A stretch of 64,000 bases of DNA from Eurosta solidaginis (lineage: Eukaryota; Arthropoda; Insecta; Diptera; Tephritidae). The stretch is from NCBI RefSeq assembly GCF_040869045.1, contig NC_090321.1, positions 184,669,596-184,733,595 of the forward strand. The letters run 5' to 3'. The notes below the pieces were generated by a model. That model searched no databases, had not been told where the DNA came from, and saw only the letters and a program-made list of their open reading frames with translations. This document shows, in pieces, positions 48,600 to 60,368 of this stretch (positions within the stretch are counted from its first letter, which is position 1; each line of letters opens with the position of its first letter). Both the position numbers and the translations under genes were made by a program.

Positions 48600-49663
48600 A
48601 GGGTCGAAGCATGGCCCGTTGATAATGGTCTGGGCGTGAACCCAAATAAAACGGAGCTGGTGCTCTTTACGTATAAGGTACCACCTCTCTCAACTCCAGT
48701 GCTGGCAAACACAGTGCTTAAGTTAAGTGAGTGCGCCAACTATCTAGGGTTCACACTTGATAAGAAATTGAACTGGACATAGAAGAGCACGGAGCGTGTC
48801 CGTAAGGCTACGGTTGCCCTCTACACATGTAAAGGGGCAATTGGACTGAAATGGGGTATATCCCCTATGATAGCACGTTGGATATATACGGCCATGGTTA
48901 GCCCAATATTGCTGTGACAGTCAAGCAGCACTGAAAGCCCTTGACTCTGTTCCAACTAATTCTGAAACTGTAGTAGGCTGTCGAAGATCACTTGACGCGA
49001 TGGCTGAACAGTTTACTCTGCATCTGGTATGGGTTCCGGGACATAGGGGCATACCAGGTAATGAGATGGCGGATGAGCTTGCAAGAAAGGGTACCTCCCT
49101 TCCACTTTCGCCATCCTGGAAGAGGCTGGTGATGCCGCTCTCCACCTGCAAGCTCAACATAAAGAGGCTCTACTGATGGAAGCGGGAGCCAGGTGGAAGC
49201 ATCATGGTAGATGCCACACGGCAAAACTCACATGGCCGGAATAGAATGAGAAGAGATCGCGAGAGCTTCTCACCCTTCGTAAAAGGGATCTTTTCTTAGT
49301 TGTAGGTCTTTTCACTGGTCATGTTTGTATTGGACCGCATGCGGAAAGGATTCGCGCTCCACTTAATGATTATTGTAGAAGCTTCGGCAACGAAGAGGAG
49401 CCTGAAACTGTTAGGCATCTATTCTATGAATGCCCAGCGCAGGGTAGAAGAAGACAAGGTTTTATGAGCAAGATGCTTGTCGTAGATCTGACTGATATAG
49501 CCTAGGTTAATACACGACGCTTTGTGAGCTTCACAAACTCAACGAAGTGGTTTGATAAGGAGAGTAGGAAAAGATCCATGTGGTTTCACAATGGGCCTAT
49601 AAAAGCCTAAGTGTGCCGCTCCGATGTGGACGCAGCCACTTGAACCTAACCTAACACATAGAT
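48600..49663 (+). pseudogene. RNase H-bearing LINE fragment with internal deletion
   Basis: One frame reads GVNPNKTELVLFTYK and ANYLGFTLDKKLNW, the RT thumb region, then ISPMIARWIYTAMVSPILL. At 48917 it jumps directly into DSQAALKALDS and LVWVPGHRGIPGNEMADELA, the second half of RNase H, so the first half is deleted. Other frames then give RELLTLRKRDLF, GLFTGHVCIG and EEPETVRHLFYECPAQG. It ends near 'cacttgaacctaacctaac'. Many stops make it dead. Confidence 0.78.
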
Positions 49664-50040
49664 CATGAAAGACTTCTCGACGGCTCTCCACCATACTTCC
49701 CATCTATGACATAAGTTCTGGCCTCAAATCCCATTTATGCCAGGCTTACTGAGCCTCTTATGCATGTTTAAATCTATGTTCAACTTAGATCTCAGAAACA
49801 TAGCAGCAGGAATGCTCGAGTCTTAGTTTAACCAATCTTGTTTTCTGCTAACGTCACCCCTATTTTGATTTGCAGCTTTAGAGGTAGTTTTTCTTACGTT
49901 ATTGGGGCCCCCATATCCAAACGTTTTGGACTCGCATGTCTTGGCCAGCTGCTAGCAAGCCAATTCTTACCTATATTTCCTGGCTTAGCGTTAACGCTGC
50001 TATGCGCCAATTAATCACAAATTTATCCTTTTTTTTTCAG
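49664..50040. other. Intronic DNA before the filzig-like exon
   Basis: Ends in a polypyrimidine run and AG at 50039-50040, a good 3' splice site ('cctttttttttcag'). Confidence 0.7.
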
Positions 50041-53000
50041 AGGGTCGCAAACTTTTCGGCGGCTATCGGATAACACCGAAGCACTGTCGAGCCACTAAAA
50101 CGCTTGCCATAAATGATCCACGCAAAAATGGACCTACGATTTGCATGTTCAATCACGAGTGTGCGCAGCGTAACGGTGAGGTAGTAGGTGCGTGTATGGA
50201 TGGTTTTCTCTTTGGTGCATGCTGTCAAATACCGGATGAGTTAGATCTCGAGAGTACGCTACTGAATGATGCACAGAGTAGCTACTTACAACAGCACCAA
50301 CAACAAACGCTACAAGATGAATATAGTGGTGGCATTAATCAAGCGGTGGCGCAGTCATATGAAACATACGGTGAGAATCAACAACAACAACAACAACACT
50401 CACAGGAGAATAAATACAACACGCCAGCCAGTAAACCGATACCAAAGCCGAAGCCGCAACGCATACAAAAGCCACAACAACAGCAACAAAAATACAAACC
50501 AGAAGTACCAAAACCCATTTACGGCAATGATGTAGAGAACGCACTTCTTGCTGATAGCTACACGCAGGCAAGCATCAATAAATTGTACCAGCAGTTAGGG
50601 GATGGAATTAGCACCAACTCTTACTATGGTCAACACGACGCAATACCCAGCAATCAGTATCAAGATTCCTCTGCTAGCTCAAGCTCACAATATGGTAATA
50701 GGCCAGCTGTGGGACCAACTGCTTCCTACGGTGAGTCAGTTGATACTACCAGCTCTTTAGCAGATTCAAGTTTACCCCATTCGTCTAGTGTGGAGAACGA
50801 GAAAGATGCGCCACTGCAGCAGGAATCCCAAACACGTCCTGTAAAAGTACCTTTCACGACTTCTTCACAAACGCTCAACGATGATTTCGTATTAGGATTT
50901 TTGAGCACAACACTGCCACCAGCCGAGGATAGCACCCCGATTTCCGTGACGCCTACCGGCTTGCCAATGCGTATTGTAAATGGTCTAACCGAACCAAATA
51001 GCTCATCAGAATCTGTGTCATTTGAGGAGTTTCCTGTTACGCAAAGTCCCATGAAAGTAAGTGCGAGTGGTTCCAAGGCGCCTTCTACACAAAGCACGCA
51101 ATCTGCGAGACCAAAACCAAAACCGCGACCACAGAAACCAAGACCAAGACCGCAAGCGCAAGCAGCGAAGCCAACGTCTCTGCAGCAGCCTGCAAAAACG
51201 CAAAGCGTCAAACAAACACAAAAACAGAAACAAAAACCGAAACCGAAACCACAGCAACAACAACAAACCACAAACAGTCAAAATCATCTCATGCTTGACG
51301 GTGGTGAGTTTACGCACAGCGACATCACACATCCAGGCGCTGATACAGATTTAATTGAAGATGATTTACAATTCTCAACGGGGTATGGACCACAGCCGGT
51401 TTTTATGGCGGCTCCAGTAAGGCAACCTTCGCCCATAAGCTACAATCCCACAACAAGTTCAAGCACAAGCGCGTCTATCCATCAGCATGCGGCCTCAGAA
51501 ACAGACAAAAATGCAGAACAAGCTAGTAAAAAGCCCACGACTTACGGCGAGCCTACTACGGGCACCTCTTTTACGACGCATGTCGACTCTATTGAGTCTA
51601 TTATATTGCAGTTGAATGGCACAACGAGTCATGGGCCTACCTACAATATCGTAAGCCAGCAAGCGCCAGAGACAGCGTCATATAGTGCGGATGTCGATAA
51701 TTCTGATAAAAAATATGAATCCACTACAGGCATGTCGTCTTCCTCTTCGTACGGTGATGCGACAACCAATTACTATGACGCCACGGGAGAGACCAAACGC
51801 CCCAATAATTACTATATTGAAGCTGAACACTCAAACGCGCCAGTCACAGCAACAGTCCCAGCTTACTATGATTCAGTAATTACGGATCACGGTGTGGAAT
51901 CTCATCACGCCGAGGGTTCCTTGACGCAACAGCAGCCTTCACATTCTTACGTTTCGAAACCTACAGCTGCCACAGAGCTCTCTGGTCCGACTGCTGCGCA
52001 TACCTATGGTGATGACGTCTCTGCTGTGCTGGACGAACACACAATGCCCGCTAATAACTATGATGACGTCTCTCAATCCGCATCTCATCCAACACATGAG
52101 TTCAATAAAATGCCTGCGGTAGGCATTGCATATCCTGTGGATATATCTAATATGGAAGAGGATGAGAGTAGCTTGGCGGGCAATTACGGGCAGCGGCCAC
52201 AATATACTCCTACGTCAGTCAATAAGATCACAGGCGAAATCGCAAACGGAAACAACTACGAAAAAGTACCCATTATCACTGGCAAACCGCAACGCCCTGT
52301 GACGATAAATAGCCAGAACAACAATGGAATCAAATTACCAAGCATAATTCATTACGATGCAGTGCCGCCAGAGGTGTCCGTTTCTTCGCATACAACAAAA
52401 GTAGAGGATAGCGAGTCCTCTTCAGCGGCATATCAAACAACTAAGCCAGACAGCTTGTCAACCATACATTACATGGAGGAGACGACATTTGCACAACATC
52501 CTACGGCGATTAAAGCAACTACGACTGCTTATCTAACGACATCCACAACTCCAGCTCCATCACATCCACAATATAACACAGCTACTACGGGTACGTCTAC
52601 AGCACGTCCAATTTCTGGTATCATTACCTCGAGTGGCACGAGACCGCGACCAAAACCACGTCCAAAACCGAGCACAGCACTACCAAATAACCAAAATACG
52701 AGACCAAGCACAGCAAAACGACCTACAAATACGAAGCCTGCTCAACCAACAAATACCTATGGTAGTACCCCAGTTCTTATAAAGAAACCATCAGCGCCAC
52801 AGAACCAAGCACAAAGCCCAGAAAAATACAATAATAAGAGACCAGCCCTACAGCCTACAAATAACCACGCAGACAATTCCCCTGTCGACGATAGCTCTTA
52901 TGTTAAGAAACCGAGCCAAACGCAAGCTGTAAAGCGACCCATCAATCAGCACAACAAACAGTCTATTAAGCAACCAGTCAAGCAACCTGCTGCGATATAC

Positions 53001-54783
53001 CAACAAAATAAACCCGCAGCCATCAAACGTCCCACGCAACAACAACAGCCTAGTAGCAATTATAATGGAGAATCTACAACGCATGTACTGCACGCGGAGC
53101 CGGTATACCAAAGACCCGAGCAAGAGCCCACATACGATGCAGAAGAATCGGCAACCACATCTGCAGAGCACGTGTTTCAAATAACGGACACATACGAAGA
53201 TGCTGCTGTAGACATCAACTTATCTGCTGACTCTTACGATCATCAAGATACTAAAGTAACCGCCGAGAATTATGCACAGGACTATGATAAACCTGATGCC
53301 ACATATAATCAGGATATAAAAGCGCCGCAGCCCACTTTCGATCCTGAGGCTTATTATCCTGCGCCAAAACCGTCTTTAAATTATAATCCTGAACTGTCGA
53401 ACAAATCCACGAATCGTCCGATAATTATTCGTAAACCGAGTGTGGAGCCTGTGCCCACACCAGCGCGTCCATCGACAACAGTCATATATCATGATGCCGA
53501 AGTACCACCGCTCGTTATGGCCGATCACAAATTGGATGCCCTCTCGCAGAGTGCGGCACAAACGGAAACAGACCACTCACAGTCATCCACTTATCAAGGG
53601 CAAGTTGAACCGCTTGAGCCAGTTAAGCTACAATATGCAGAACGCCCACAGTACACATATGTGCATAAGAAACCAGGCTTTGTGCGCGTAACATCAAAAC
53701 CTATTACGACTACCTACGGCGTTAATACAGCTAAGCCCACCCTTTTCACTCTAGTCACAAATAGTGGCTGGTCACAGCGGCCGGGCAGTATTAGCGCTAT
53801 CTATAATGATAATGCATATCCACCAACGACGCCGTTGCCATTGGCGGGATTAGGTAGCACCTCTTATATTTATAATCCGGTTGTAACACGACGTCCTGAT
53901 ATCATGCTCAATACGCCCGAATATGCAAGCCTGAGTGGTGTCACATCAAATGACTTTGACGATCCAGGCTATTATGGTGTACAAAATGTGCAACAAAACG
54001 TGTATCCCGCTTTTACACAATCTGTTGCCGATGCGGAATATGGTATTCCCTCTGATGATCGTCCTGCCTTCCCCGGCTATTACGGACCTACGCCTACATA
54101 CCCGCCATTTCCAATACCCGGTGAGAAATTAGGCGCACCAGTTGAAGAGGAAACTTATACTTCACCCAATGACTTTGTCAACTTCCCACCTGTGCGCAAT
54201 CCTAATCTGAATATGTCAGCAACATCGAGCGCTGTCACCACCGATTTGGAACTATCTACACCCGCTTTTGTCGAGGATGGCGTTTTGAAGGATAAAATGA
54301 ATACGCTTGTGCATAAGATTGTAGAATCTCTGCAAGGCAACTTTGATGCGCTAGCTGACATGATTGACGATGTGAATAATACTGCAGCACCAACTCCAAT
54401 TGGTACATATCAAGCAGGTGCAGCAGGCGCTGGTGCTGGTGGTGCAGTGACCACACGCAAACCAACAAGGAAACCACAACGCACCAGCGCAACCGCGAAG
54501 CCAACAACAACAAAGCGTCCTGTTACACGATTAAGCACCAAACAACCAACACGTCGTACGCCGGCGTCTTCACAGCGTCCAGTGGCTTCGAGACGCACAA
54601 CAACAACACGTCAGCCTGCGACACGCAATCCAACGCGTCGTGTAACAACAACAACAACACCGCAACCTTTGGCTGAAGATGAGTTGATCGATGAAGAAGA
54701 TGAGGAGGATGTTAATCCAGCCGAAAATGAGATTGGTGTTGCTCAAGATGAGGGTGTTCCCGGTGCGGGCGGACGTAAATTTA
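50041..54783 (+). CDS. flz: Filzig-like serine protease, large internal exon (cysteine knot and linker)
   Basis: The exon starts after a strong acceptor and uses the frame GRKLFGGYRITPKHCRATKT, not the internal Met at 50145. It codes for ~1580 residues. The first ~65 hold six Cys (C..C..C..C..CC, ending FGACC), like the disulfide-knotted domain of stubble/filzig-type proteases. The rest is a Ser/Thr/Pro/Gln/Lys-rich linker with QQQQ runs and RPKPRPKP-like tracts. Near the end are a conserved-looking helix (KDKMNTLVHKIVESLQGNFD), a Lys/Arg/Thr-rich block and an acidic block. A GTGAGT donor follows at 54784. The Drosophila homologue acts in the apical extracellular matrix of epithelia (known, not shown here). 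The low-complexity linker makes family naming depend on the knot and on the protease exons. Confidence 0.8.
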
Positions 54784-56070
54784 GTGAGTATCGAAACCCT
54801 TTTAGTTACGGTAGTTTGCTCTTTTTTAAGTTTTTTTATTTTTTTATTTTATACTTTATTTTGGCTTTTATTTTTTAATTTTTTATTTATTTCCCTTTTT
54901 CACTTTATTTTTTTTTTTTTTTAATTTTTGTTTCTCTTATTTTTTATTTGTTTTATTTTTTTTATAACTATACCTTTCATGAAAATTAAATGGTATATTA
55001 AGTCAAGAATCTCTTAAAGTAGAAGAGATACACCCACCAACTAGTGCCTCAATTTTTTAGTTATCTTGATACAATTTAGTGAGCGGTGTATTTAGGTGTC
55101 CGATTAGACATTTGTCGGAACCGGCCGGATTAGATCAATTTATCACATTGGAGCTTCAAATTTCACCATATGATTTCGTATATAGTACATATTGTTGTCT
55201 GAAAAAATTTTATAGATCGGTCGTATATATCGCATATATCGATAGCCGCATATAACAGTACATACTTAGTTTTTTTTTTTTATTATATTTATCCAAAAAG
55301 TCGCTTAAGTATTTGGATATTACGAATGGAATCAGATTATTGTTCAGCTCCATTCATGAAAGGTATGAAGTCCCGTCCTTACTTGTTTTATACATATTTT
55401 TTTCGTTTTTCTCTCCTTTTTTTGATTTTGTTATCGTTTTTATTTTTTGTTGGTTTTTCCTTTTGTTGTTATTGTTTTATTTTGAAATACCTAGTGTCGA
55501 TGCATAGAATCCGAAACGACTCTGTTTCTTTTTCTTCTAATTTGTCACCCCCACTTACACTAAAATGTCCTAAAACAACCCCCACTTACTTCCCCGAAAA
55601 AAAACCTACAATCCTTCCACTCCGCAATACACGCACGCACGCGACATTCGCTCATACACTCATGCACATCCACTTCACGAAATCGCACTTCACTCGCACA
55701 TTCACAATCACTTGCACGTCTACATTCATTGGCCCTTCATCTCACGACATACGTTGTGTAATGCTTTTTTCACTCTTTTAACTCATACACATTTACGCTT
55801 ACAACGTTTGGCTTTTGATTTCACATACTAACATAACCATATTCATGTGTGCATGACATTTCACCTTTATCAATTCAGTGCGTATTTTCAACCAAATCCT
55901 TGCGCAACTTTGAAGACCTATTCAGTTCACTTAATATCATACCATCTAACCTCACCTTCCACTCATTCTAACCCATCATTGCAATTAAGACCAGTAGCAA
56001 ACTTAGGTAGATTTTGAAACCCTTTGTTATATTCGTCATTAGTTCCATTGTAAATAATAACGAGTAACGA

Positions 56071-56078
56071 AGCTAAAC
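56071..56078. repeat. Left target site duplication of hAT MITE (8 bp)
   Basis: AGCTAAAC, repeated at 56670-56677. Confidence 0.82.
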
Positions 56079-56669
56079 CAGGGATGCACCTTAACGTTAA
56101 GCTAATCGTTTATCAAAAAATTTCCACCGTTTCCGTTGAAACACTTCGAAATATTATCGATAAAGAAATTATCAAGATAAATTGTATCTCGTTTTTAACC
56201 GAAACGAAAAGCTTTCGTTAACGTTAAAAACGTTAACGAAAACGTGATACTTTATGTTTGAATTGTGCTGGCAATGCTATAGCCATGGTGAAGCCGTAAG
56301 GTGGCAACAACGAGCGCACATACACACACAAACTCTATGTAATTTGTTTGTGTAATTCGTTGGTGGTAATGTCAAAAATACTCTGAGAAATGTTCGTACT
56401 GTCAAAATTCATGAGAAAAGTTGCAATCAGCTTGGATAATGCTTTCACCTTTAATGACTCCGCCATCAATCAGCTTTGCCAGCATAGTTTGAAATTAATA
56501 ATCAACATAAACGATTTGATTTCGTTTTGGTATGGCAGAAAACGAAACGAAATCATTTCGTTAATTTGACGATCTTAACGTTAATAAACGAAACGAAATG
56601 ACTTCGTTTCGTTTATTAACGTTGATTATCGTAACGAAATGATATCGTTTCGTTGGTTAAGCATGCCTG
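56079..56669. mobile_element. hAT-type MITE, 591 bp
   Basis: Starts CAGGGATGCACC and ends in the inverse of CAGGCATGCTTAACC, with an identical 8 bp target duplication. No ORF. Its right half contains 'aacgttaataaacgaaacg' followed by its inverse, a long internal palindrome rich in 'cgaaacgaaat'. Confidence 0.78.
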
Positions 56670-56677
56670 AGCTAAAC
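56670..56677. repeat. Right target site duplication of hAT MITE (8 bp)
   Basis: Second AGCTAAAC. Confidence 0.82.
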
Positions 56678-57011
56678 CCATTACTTCCGTTTGAAAATTA
56701 GTGAAGCCGGTTCTATTAGATTTTGTACTCTTATGTTAAAATATCTGGCACTTTTAAACTTTTTTAAATAGAAATAGTTTTTTGTGGCCACAAACCTTCT
56801 ACCTCTTTGGCCTTGTGTCTTCAAAAACTGGAGGCTTTATTTCCCTTTAGTGGGCCAGACAATTGGTAGGCATTCTTTTTTTTTAGATCTACCTGAATCA
56901 ACAAGAGTCGATCAAAAAAAAGAAAAGCACCAAAATCAAGGTTTCGGGCAACCCTGGGCAACATTTGGCGAATAAAATCACGCACCCCAAAGAGAGAGAG
57001 AGAAAAAGAGA

Positions 57012-57019
57012 GAGAGATT
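57012..57019. repeat. Left target site duplication of small MITE (8 bp)
   Basis: GAGAGATT, repeated at 57214-57221. It lies at the end of a GA run, which makes a chance match somewhat easier. Confidence 0.65.
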
Positions 57020-57213
57020 CATGGCGGAACGATACAAGGTGGCAGCATCGTACAGCTGATTATACGCTTTTTTATTTGATTTGATACATCAACTTCCGGC
57101 ACAGTACGATTTTGACATTTGTCCATCGAATTTACAAAAACAAAGTACATGGAATTTTTAATTTTTGTTTGTAGGTATGTCACCATGCTGCCACCTTGTA
57201 TCGTTCCGCTATG
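57020..57213. mobile_element. MITE, 194 bp, with ~29 bp inverted ends
   Basis: Left end CATGGCGGAACGATACAAGG then 'tggcagcat'; the right end is the inverse of CATAGCGGAACGATACAAGG plus 'tggcagcat'. The 8 bp duplication suggests a hAT-type transposase in trans. Confidence 0.78.
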
Positions 57214-57775
57214 GAGAGATTGCAAAAGAAAATATCAAGAATATGAATATGCGTGTTTCTCAATAATCGTGTTCATGCTCTCAAGAGGTTCGTAGAGCGT
57301 CAGCAATTAATTCGGCGTTCATTTACATGTCGTGTGAGCGCAGAGACTAAGATTCAAGAGAACAAGCAGTGAGTCAGTTTTTGCTGGCTTATACATACTT
57401 CTAGCACTAAAATTTAGTGACTAAATACATATCTCATTGATAATTTCTATGCCCAATTCGTTTCATAATTCTCGTTATGCACACATACTTTTACCAAAAA
57501 ATTTGCTTTTGGTTTTGGACACCACCAATCTTGTCCAATCGCACTGAGTTTCTGCAAAATTTTGTGCTTAAGTACGTTTATTTCAACGGAAATTTCTCTG
57601 GCAAACTCGAGTGGCAAACGGACAGACTTTTCTGCATTAGAAAAAGTATTTGGTTGTAAAATTTTAGAAATACATACTTAGTTCAATAAAATCTCGTTTT
57701 AATTGTGGATAAATCTTTTGGGAAATTAAATGACAGCCGTCTGGCCTATGTCAAATCAGAGTAGCTTTTTGCTGC

Positions 57776-57787
57776 AAGCTTATTATT
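57776..57787. repeat. Left target site duplication of PLE foldback (12 bp)
   Basis: AAGCTTATTATT, repeated at 58030-58041. Confidence 0.82.
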
Positions 57788-57796
57788 TGGTTTCGA

Positions 57797-57833
57797 GACA
57801 AACCGGTTTCGGCGTTGTGCCATCATCAGTGCA
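57797..57833 (-). ncRNA. Hammerhead-like motif, foldback left half
   Basis: Minus strand: TGCA, CTGATGA, T, GGC-ACAAC-GCC, GAA, ACCGGT, T, TGTC. Core intact; stem I pairing is reduced because TGCA replaces GACA. Confidence 0.55.
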
Positions 57834-57905
57834 AATTTTCGTTTTCTATATGGAACAATTTTCCGTAATCCCTTGTCAAATTTGGTTTCGAGACAAACGA
57901 AAATC

Positions 57906-57942
57906 GACACTGATGATGGCACAACGCTGAAACTGGTTTGTC
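57906..57942 (+). ncRNA. Hammerhead-like motif, foldback right half
   Basis: GACA, CTGATGA, T, GGC-ACAAC-GCT, GAA, ACTGGT, T, TGTC. The core is intact; stem II and stem III each keep pairing through one G-U wobble. Confidence 0.6.
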
Positions 57943-58029
57943 TCGAAACCAAATTTGACAAGGGATTACGGAAAATCGTTCCAATATACATCATTTATCC
58001 ACCCTGTCGGAAAATCAACAAAACAAAAT

Positions 58030-58041
58030 AAGCTTATTATT
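58030..58041. repeat. Right target site duplication of PLE foldback (12 bp)
   Basis: Second AAGCTTATTATT. Confidence 0.82.
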
Positions 58042-58049
58042 GTAGTGAA

Positions 58050-58290
58050 GCAGGTCAGAGAGATTTGGTTATCATAAATGAGGTGGCGCCAGCGTAGAAG
58101 GCAACTTATAGCGCGAAATTCCGAAATATATTATAAGTAAAGAGCTCTACTTGGAAGCTGGTCAGAGGATCTGGTTACCAGCGTAAATGAGGTGGTGCCA
58201 GCTTAGGCTCTCCCTTTCGTGCCAGAAGGAAACGTAGAGCGCAAAACTCAAAATTGTTTATGAGTAAAGAGCTCCTCTCGTGTAACCTCT
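58050..58290 (+). repeat. Tandem dimer, ~107 bp period
   Basis: 'ggtcagag', 'aaatgaggtgg.gccagc', 'agcgc.aaa' and 'agtaaagagctc' occur twice, with offset about 107 bases (e.g. gtcagag at 58054 and 58161). Confidence 0.7.
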
Positions 58291-59668
58291 TCTAAAATAT
58301 ATTTGTAAGGGGAAAAGCTATGAAAGGGAAATGATAACGATGTGTGATTAAAAGTCTAATCTACTAATCTAAGTCTCGTTCCATATACTATGCTTAGTTA
58401 GATCATCCAGCAATTGAGGATAGCTCTTGCCAGCGGTACAGTGCAATCGAAGCTTTCTTGATTCTATTCCAGAAGTCGTCAACTGGTGTTATAATTATTT
58501 ACCCTCACCTCATACATAAAACAGGCATAGTAGCAACATCTAATGAGGTTATTGTTTATTTGGGCATTTAAAAAGGCATATCTTGCAAGCAAACGGTCAT
58601 GCGCAGCACATTTTAATTGTTTAATGTAAGCAAAATATTTTGGTTAAATTTTTTGTAAGGCTATAGTAATAAAATATTATTTGCATAACATATCCACGAA
58701 TTATTTTTTAATAGTAACAAACAGCCGTGCATACATCTTTCCTCGTTACGCGTTAATCACCAACTATATCACTACTACCAGGGTGATTTTAGTTTTACAA
58801 ACACAGCCACAGTTTAAGTTTTGGTGGCCACTGTTATATTAACAACATAGAATTTAGATGTAGCCATAGCTTATAACCCTCACGAGTTTTTCTATTTATT
58901 TGAGAGAAGAACAAGTTACGGCGTTACAAGAATTTACAGCTAATATTCAAGACTTGCGAAAACGTACTAAAACCAGTACAGGGACGATCATTTGCATCCG
59001 TTTTTTTCTTGATTATTTTCATAACCTTTTTAAGCATTTCAAAGCCGCATGCCAGGCTAGTGAGTTTTTTCGCATAAATATACTCTAACCTATAACCCTT
59101 TGCATTTCTTCCATTTCAATTCCCTTCATTGCCACTCTTCATTTGACTTAACCTTATAAATTTATAAGACTTGCGTTCCACCTAACTTGCCGTTTTTATG
59201 CACTTGATTCATTCATCAATTAAGTGGTGCTCATGCAATTCATGTACATCGACTGACTTATATAGTTACTTCCCCTTTGCTTAACAAAAAAAAAAAAACA
59301 TGTTCATTTCAAATAGTCTCCCTTTTTTACAAGAACAATAACCCTTTTTTCAATATTACACATCATAAGAGTACGTCACTTTTATTTCATGCAAACTTTT
59401 GCCCTGAACTCCTCGCAACCTCATCTCATTCTTCCACTTTTACATTTAATACCAAACCACAAACATTAGTCACTAACATTGCGCTCTGGAATATAACATG
59501 CATATTAACATACATACATATGTAACATGCCACCAATCAACCAATAAATCAATCAATCAATCATTTAGTCAATCACGAACAAGCGTCACCTCGCTCAAAC
59601 ACTCTCATCTATGCTGTTGCTATACTCTCCCTTACCTCCTAACCTCACATTTCACTCCCCATCGACAG

Positions 59669-59855
59669 AATGCGGCGTACGGCCACACATCAAATCTGGC
59701 AGAATTGTAGGCGGTAAAGGTTCTACATTTGGCGCTTACCCATGGCAAGTGCTCGTACGCGAATCGACATGGTTGGGATTATTTACTAAGAATAAATGTG
59801 GCGGTGTATTGATAACGAATCGTTATGTCACCACAGCGGCTCATTGTCAGCCTGG
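59669..59855 (+). CDS. flz: Filzig-like protease, exon with activation site and catalytic His
   Basis: After the acceptor the frame gives CGVRPHIKSGRIVGGKGSTF, then GAYPWQVLVR, CGGVLITNRYVTTAAHCQPG. RIVGG is the trypsin-type activation cleavage site and TAAHC contains the catalytic His. The Cys in CGVRP would stay linked to the catalytic chain. The donor GTAAG follows at 59856. The codon split is consistent with the next exon (GG/T). Confidence 0.9.
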
Positions 59856-59968
59856 GTAAGTTACAAGTGAAAGTGAATTTTACTTAAAAAATTAAAATTT
59901 TAAATCCTTTACAATTTTTTTAATATTAATTTTACTTCTCTTTCATCAAATCTCTTGGTTCCCAAAAG

Positions 59969-60153
59969 TTTCCTTGCCTCATTAGTCGCTGTTATGGGTG
60001 AGTTTGATATCTCAGGCGATTTGGAGAGTAAACGTTCAGTGACGAAGAACGTCAAGCGTGTCATAGTGCATCGACAATATGACCCAGCGACGTTCGAAAA
60101 TGATTTGGCGCTGTTAGAACTCGACAGTCAAGTGCAATTTGATACGCATATAG
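59969..60153 (+). CDS. flz: Filzig-like protease, exon with catalytic Asp
   Basis: Follows a 113 bp intron. The frame reads FLASLVAVMGEFDISGDLES, RVIVHRQYDPATFENDLALL and ELDSQVQFDTHI. Asp in ENDLALL is the catalytic Asp of the trypsin fold. Donor GTGAGT at 60154. The Ser exon is not in the window. Confidence 0.9.
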
Positions 60154-60214
60154 GTGAGTTTTAAAACATAATAAGAATTATAAACAAACAAAAAAGTTTT
60201 AACACTTTTTTTGT

Positions 60215-60325
60215 TGTTATATCGGCCTACTGATTGGTAATTTCGCGGGTTTGAATCGAGCAACAATAATAATGATAAAACAATTATTGTTAGACCTTGA
60301 GCTCGATTCAAACCCGCGATCAAAA
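60215..60325. mobile_element. Short foldback element, relative of 13405-14097
   Basis: 'tcggcctactgattgg', 'cgcgggtttgaatcgag' and the inverse 'ctcgattcaaacccgcg' lie about 40 bases apart and can form a hairpin. Confidence 0.6.
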
Positions 60326-60368
60326 AAGTATTATTTAAGATAAAACACCAGAGGTAATACATAAAAAA

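Larger units (their letters stand above)
57788..58029. mobile_element. 242 bp PLE-derived foldback element
   Basis: It consists of two inverted pieces of the PLE 2 terminal arm, meeting near 57850, with an identical 12 bp target duplication. The right half parallels 40945-41070 ('gatgatggcacaacgc', 'atcgttccaatata', 'catttatccaccc'). It encodes no protein. Confidence 0.82.
54784..59668 (+). other. Intron of the filzig-like gene
   Basis: Donor GTGAGT at 54784 and acceptor AG at 59667-59668. The exon phases fit (one base before, two after). The intron holds the two MITEs and PLE foldback listed separately; 54800-56070 is T-rich without a gene, and 58260-59600 shows nothing recognised. Confidence 0.7.

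Noticed and set aside
50726..51332. Antisense ORFs of 181 and 104 codons inside the protease exon
   Set aside because: They are shadows of the repetitive coding strand (Cys/Phe/Gly-rich complements of Gln/Lys/Pro codons) with no motifs.
55313..55781. 151-codon ORF in the protease intron
   Set aside because: Phe/Leu-rich translation of a T-rich stretch, no homology recognised.
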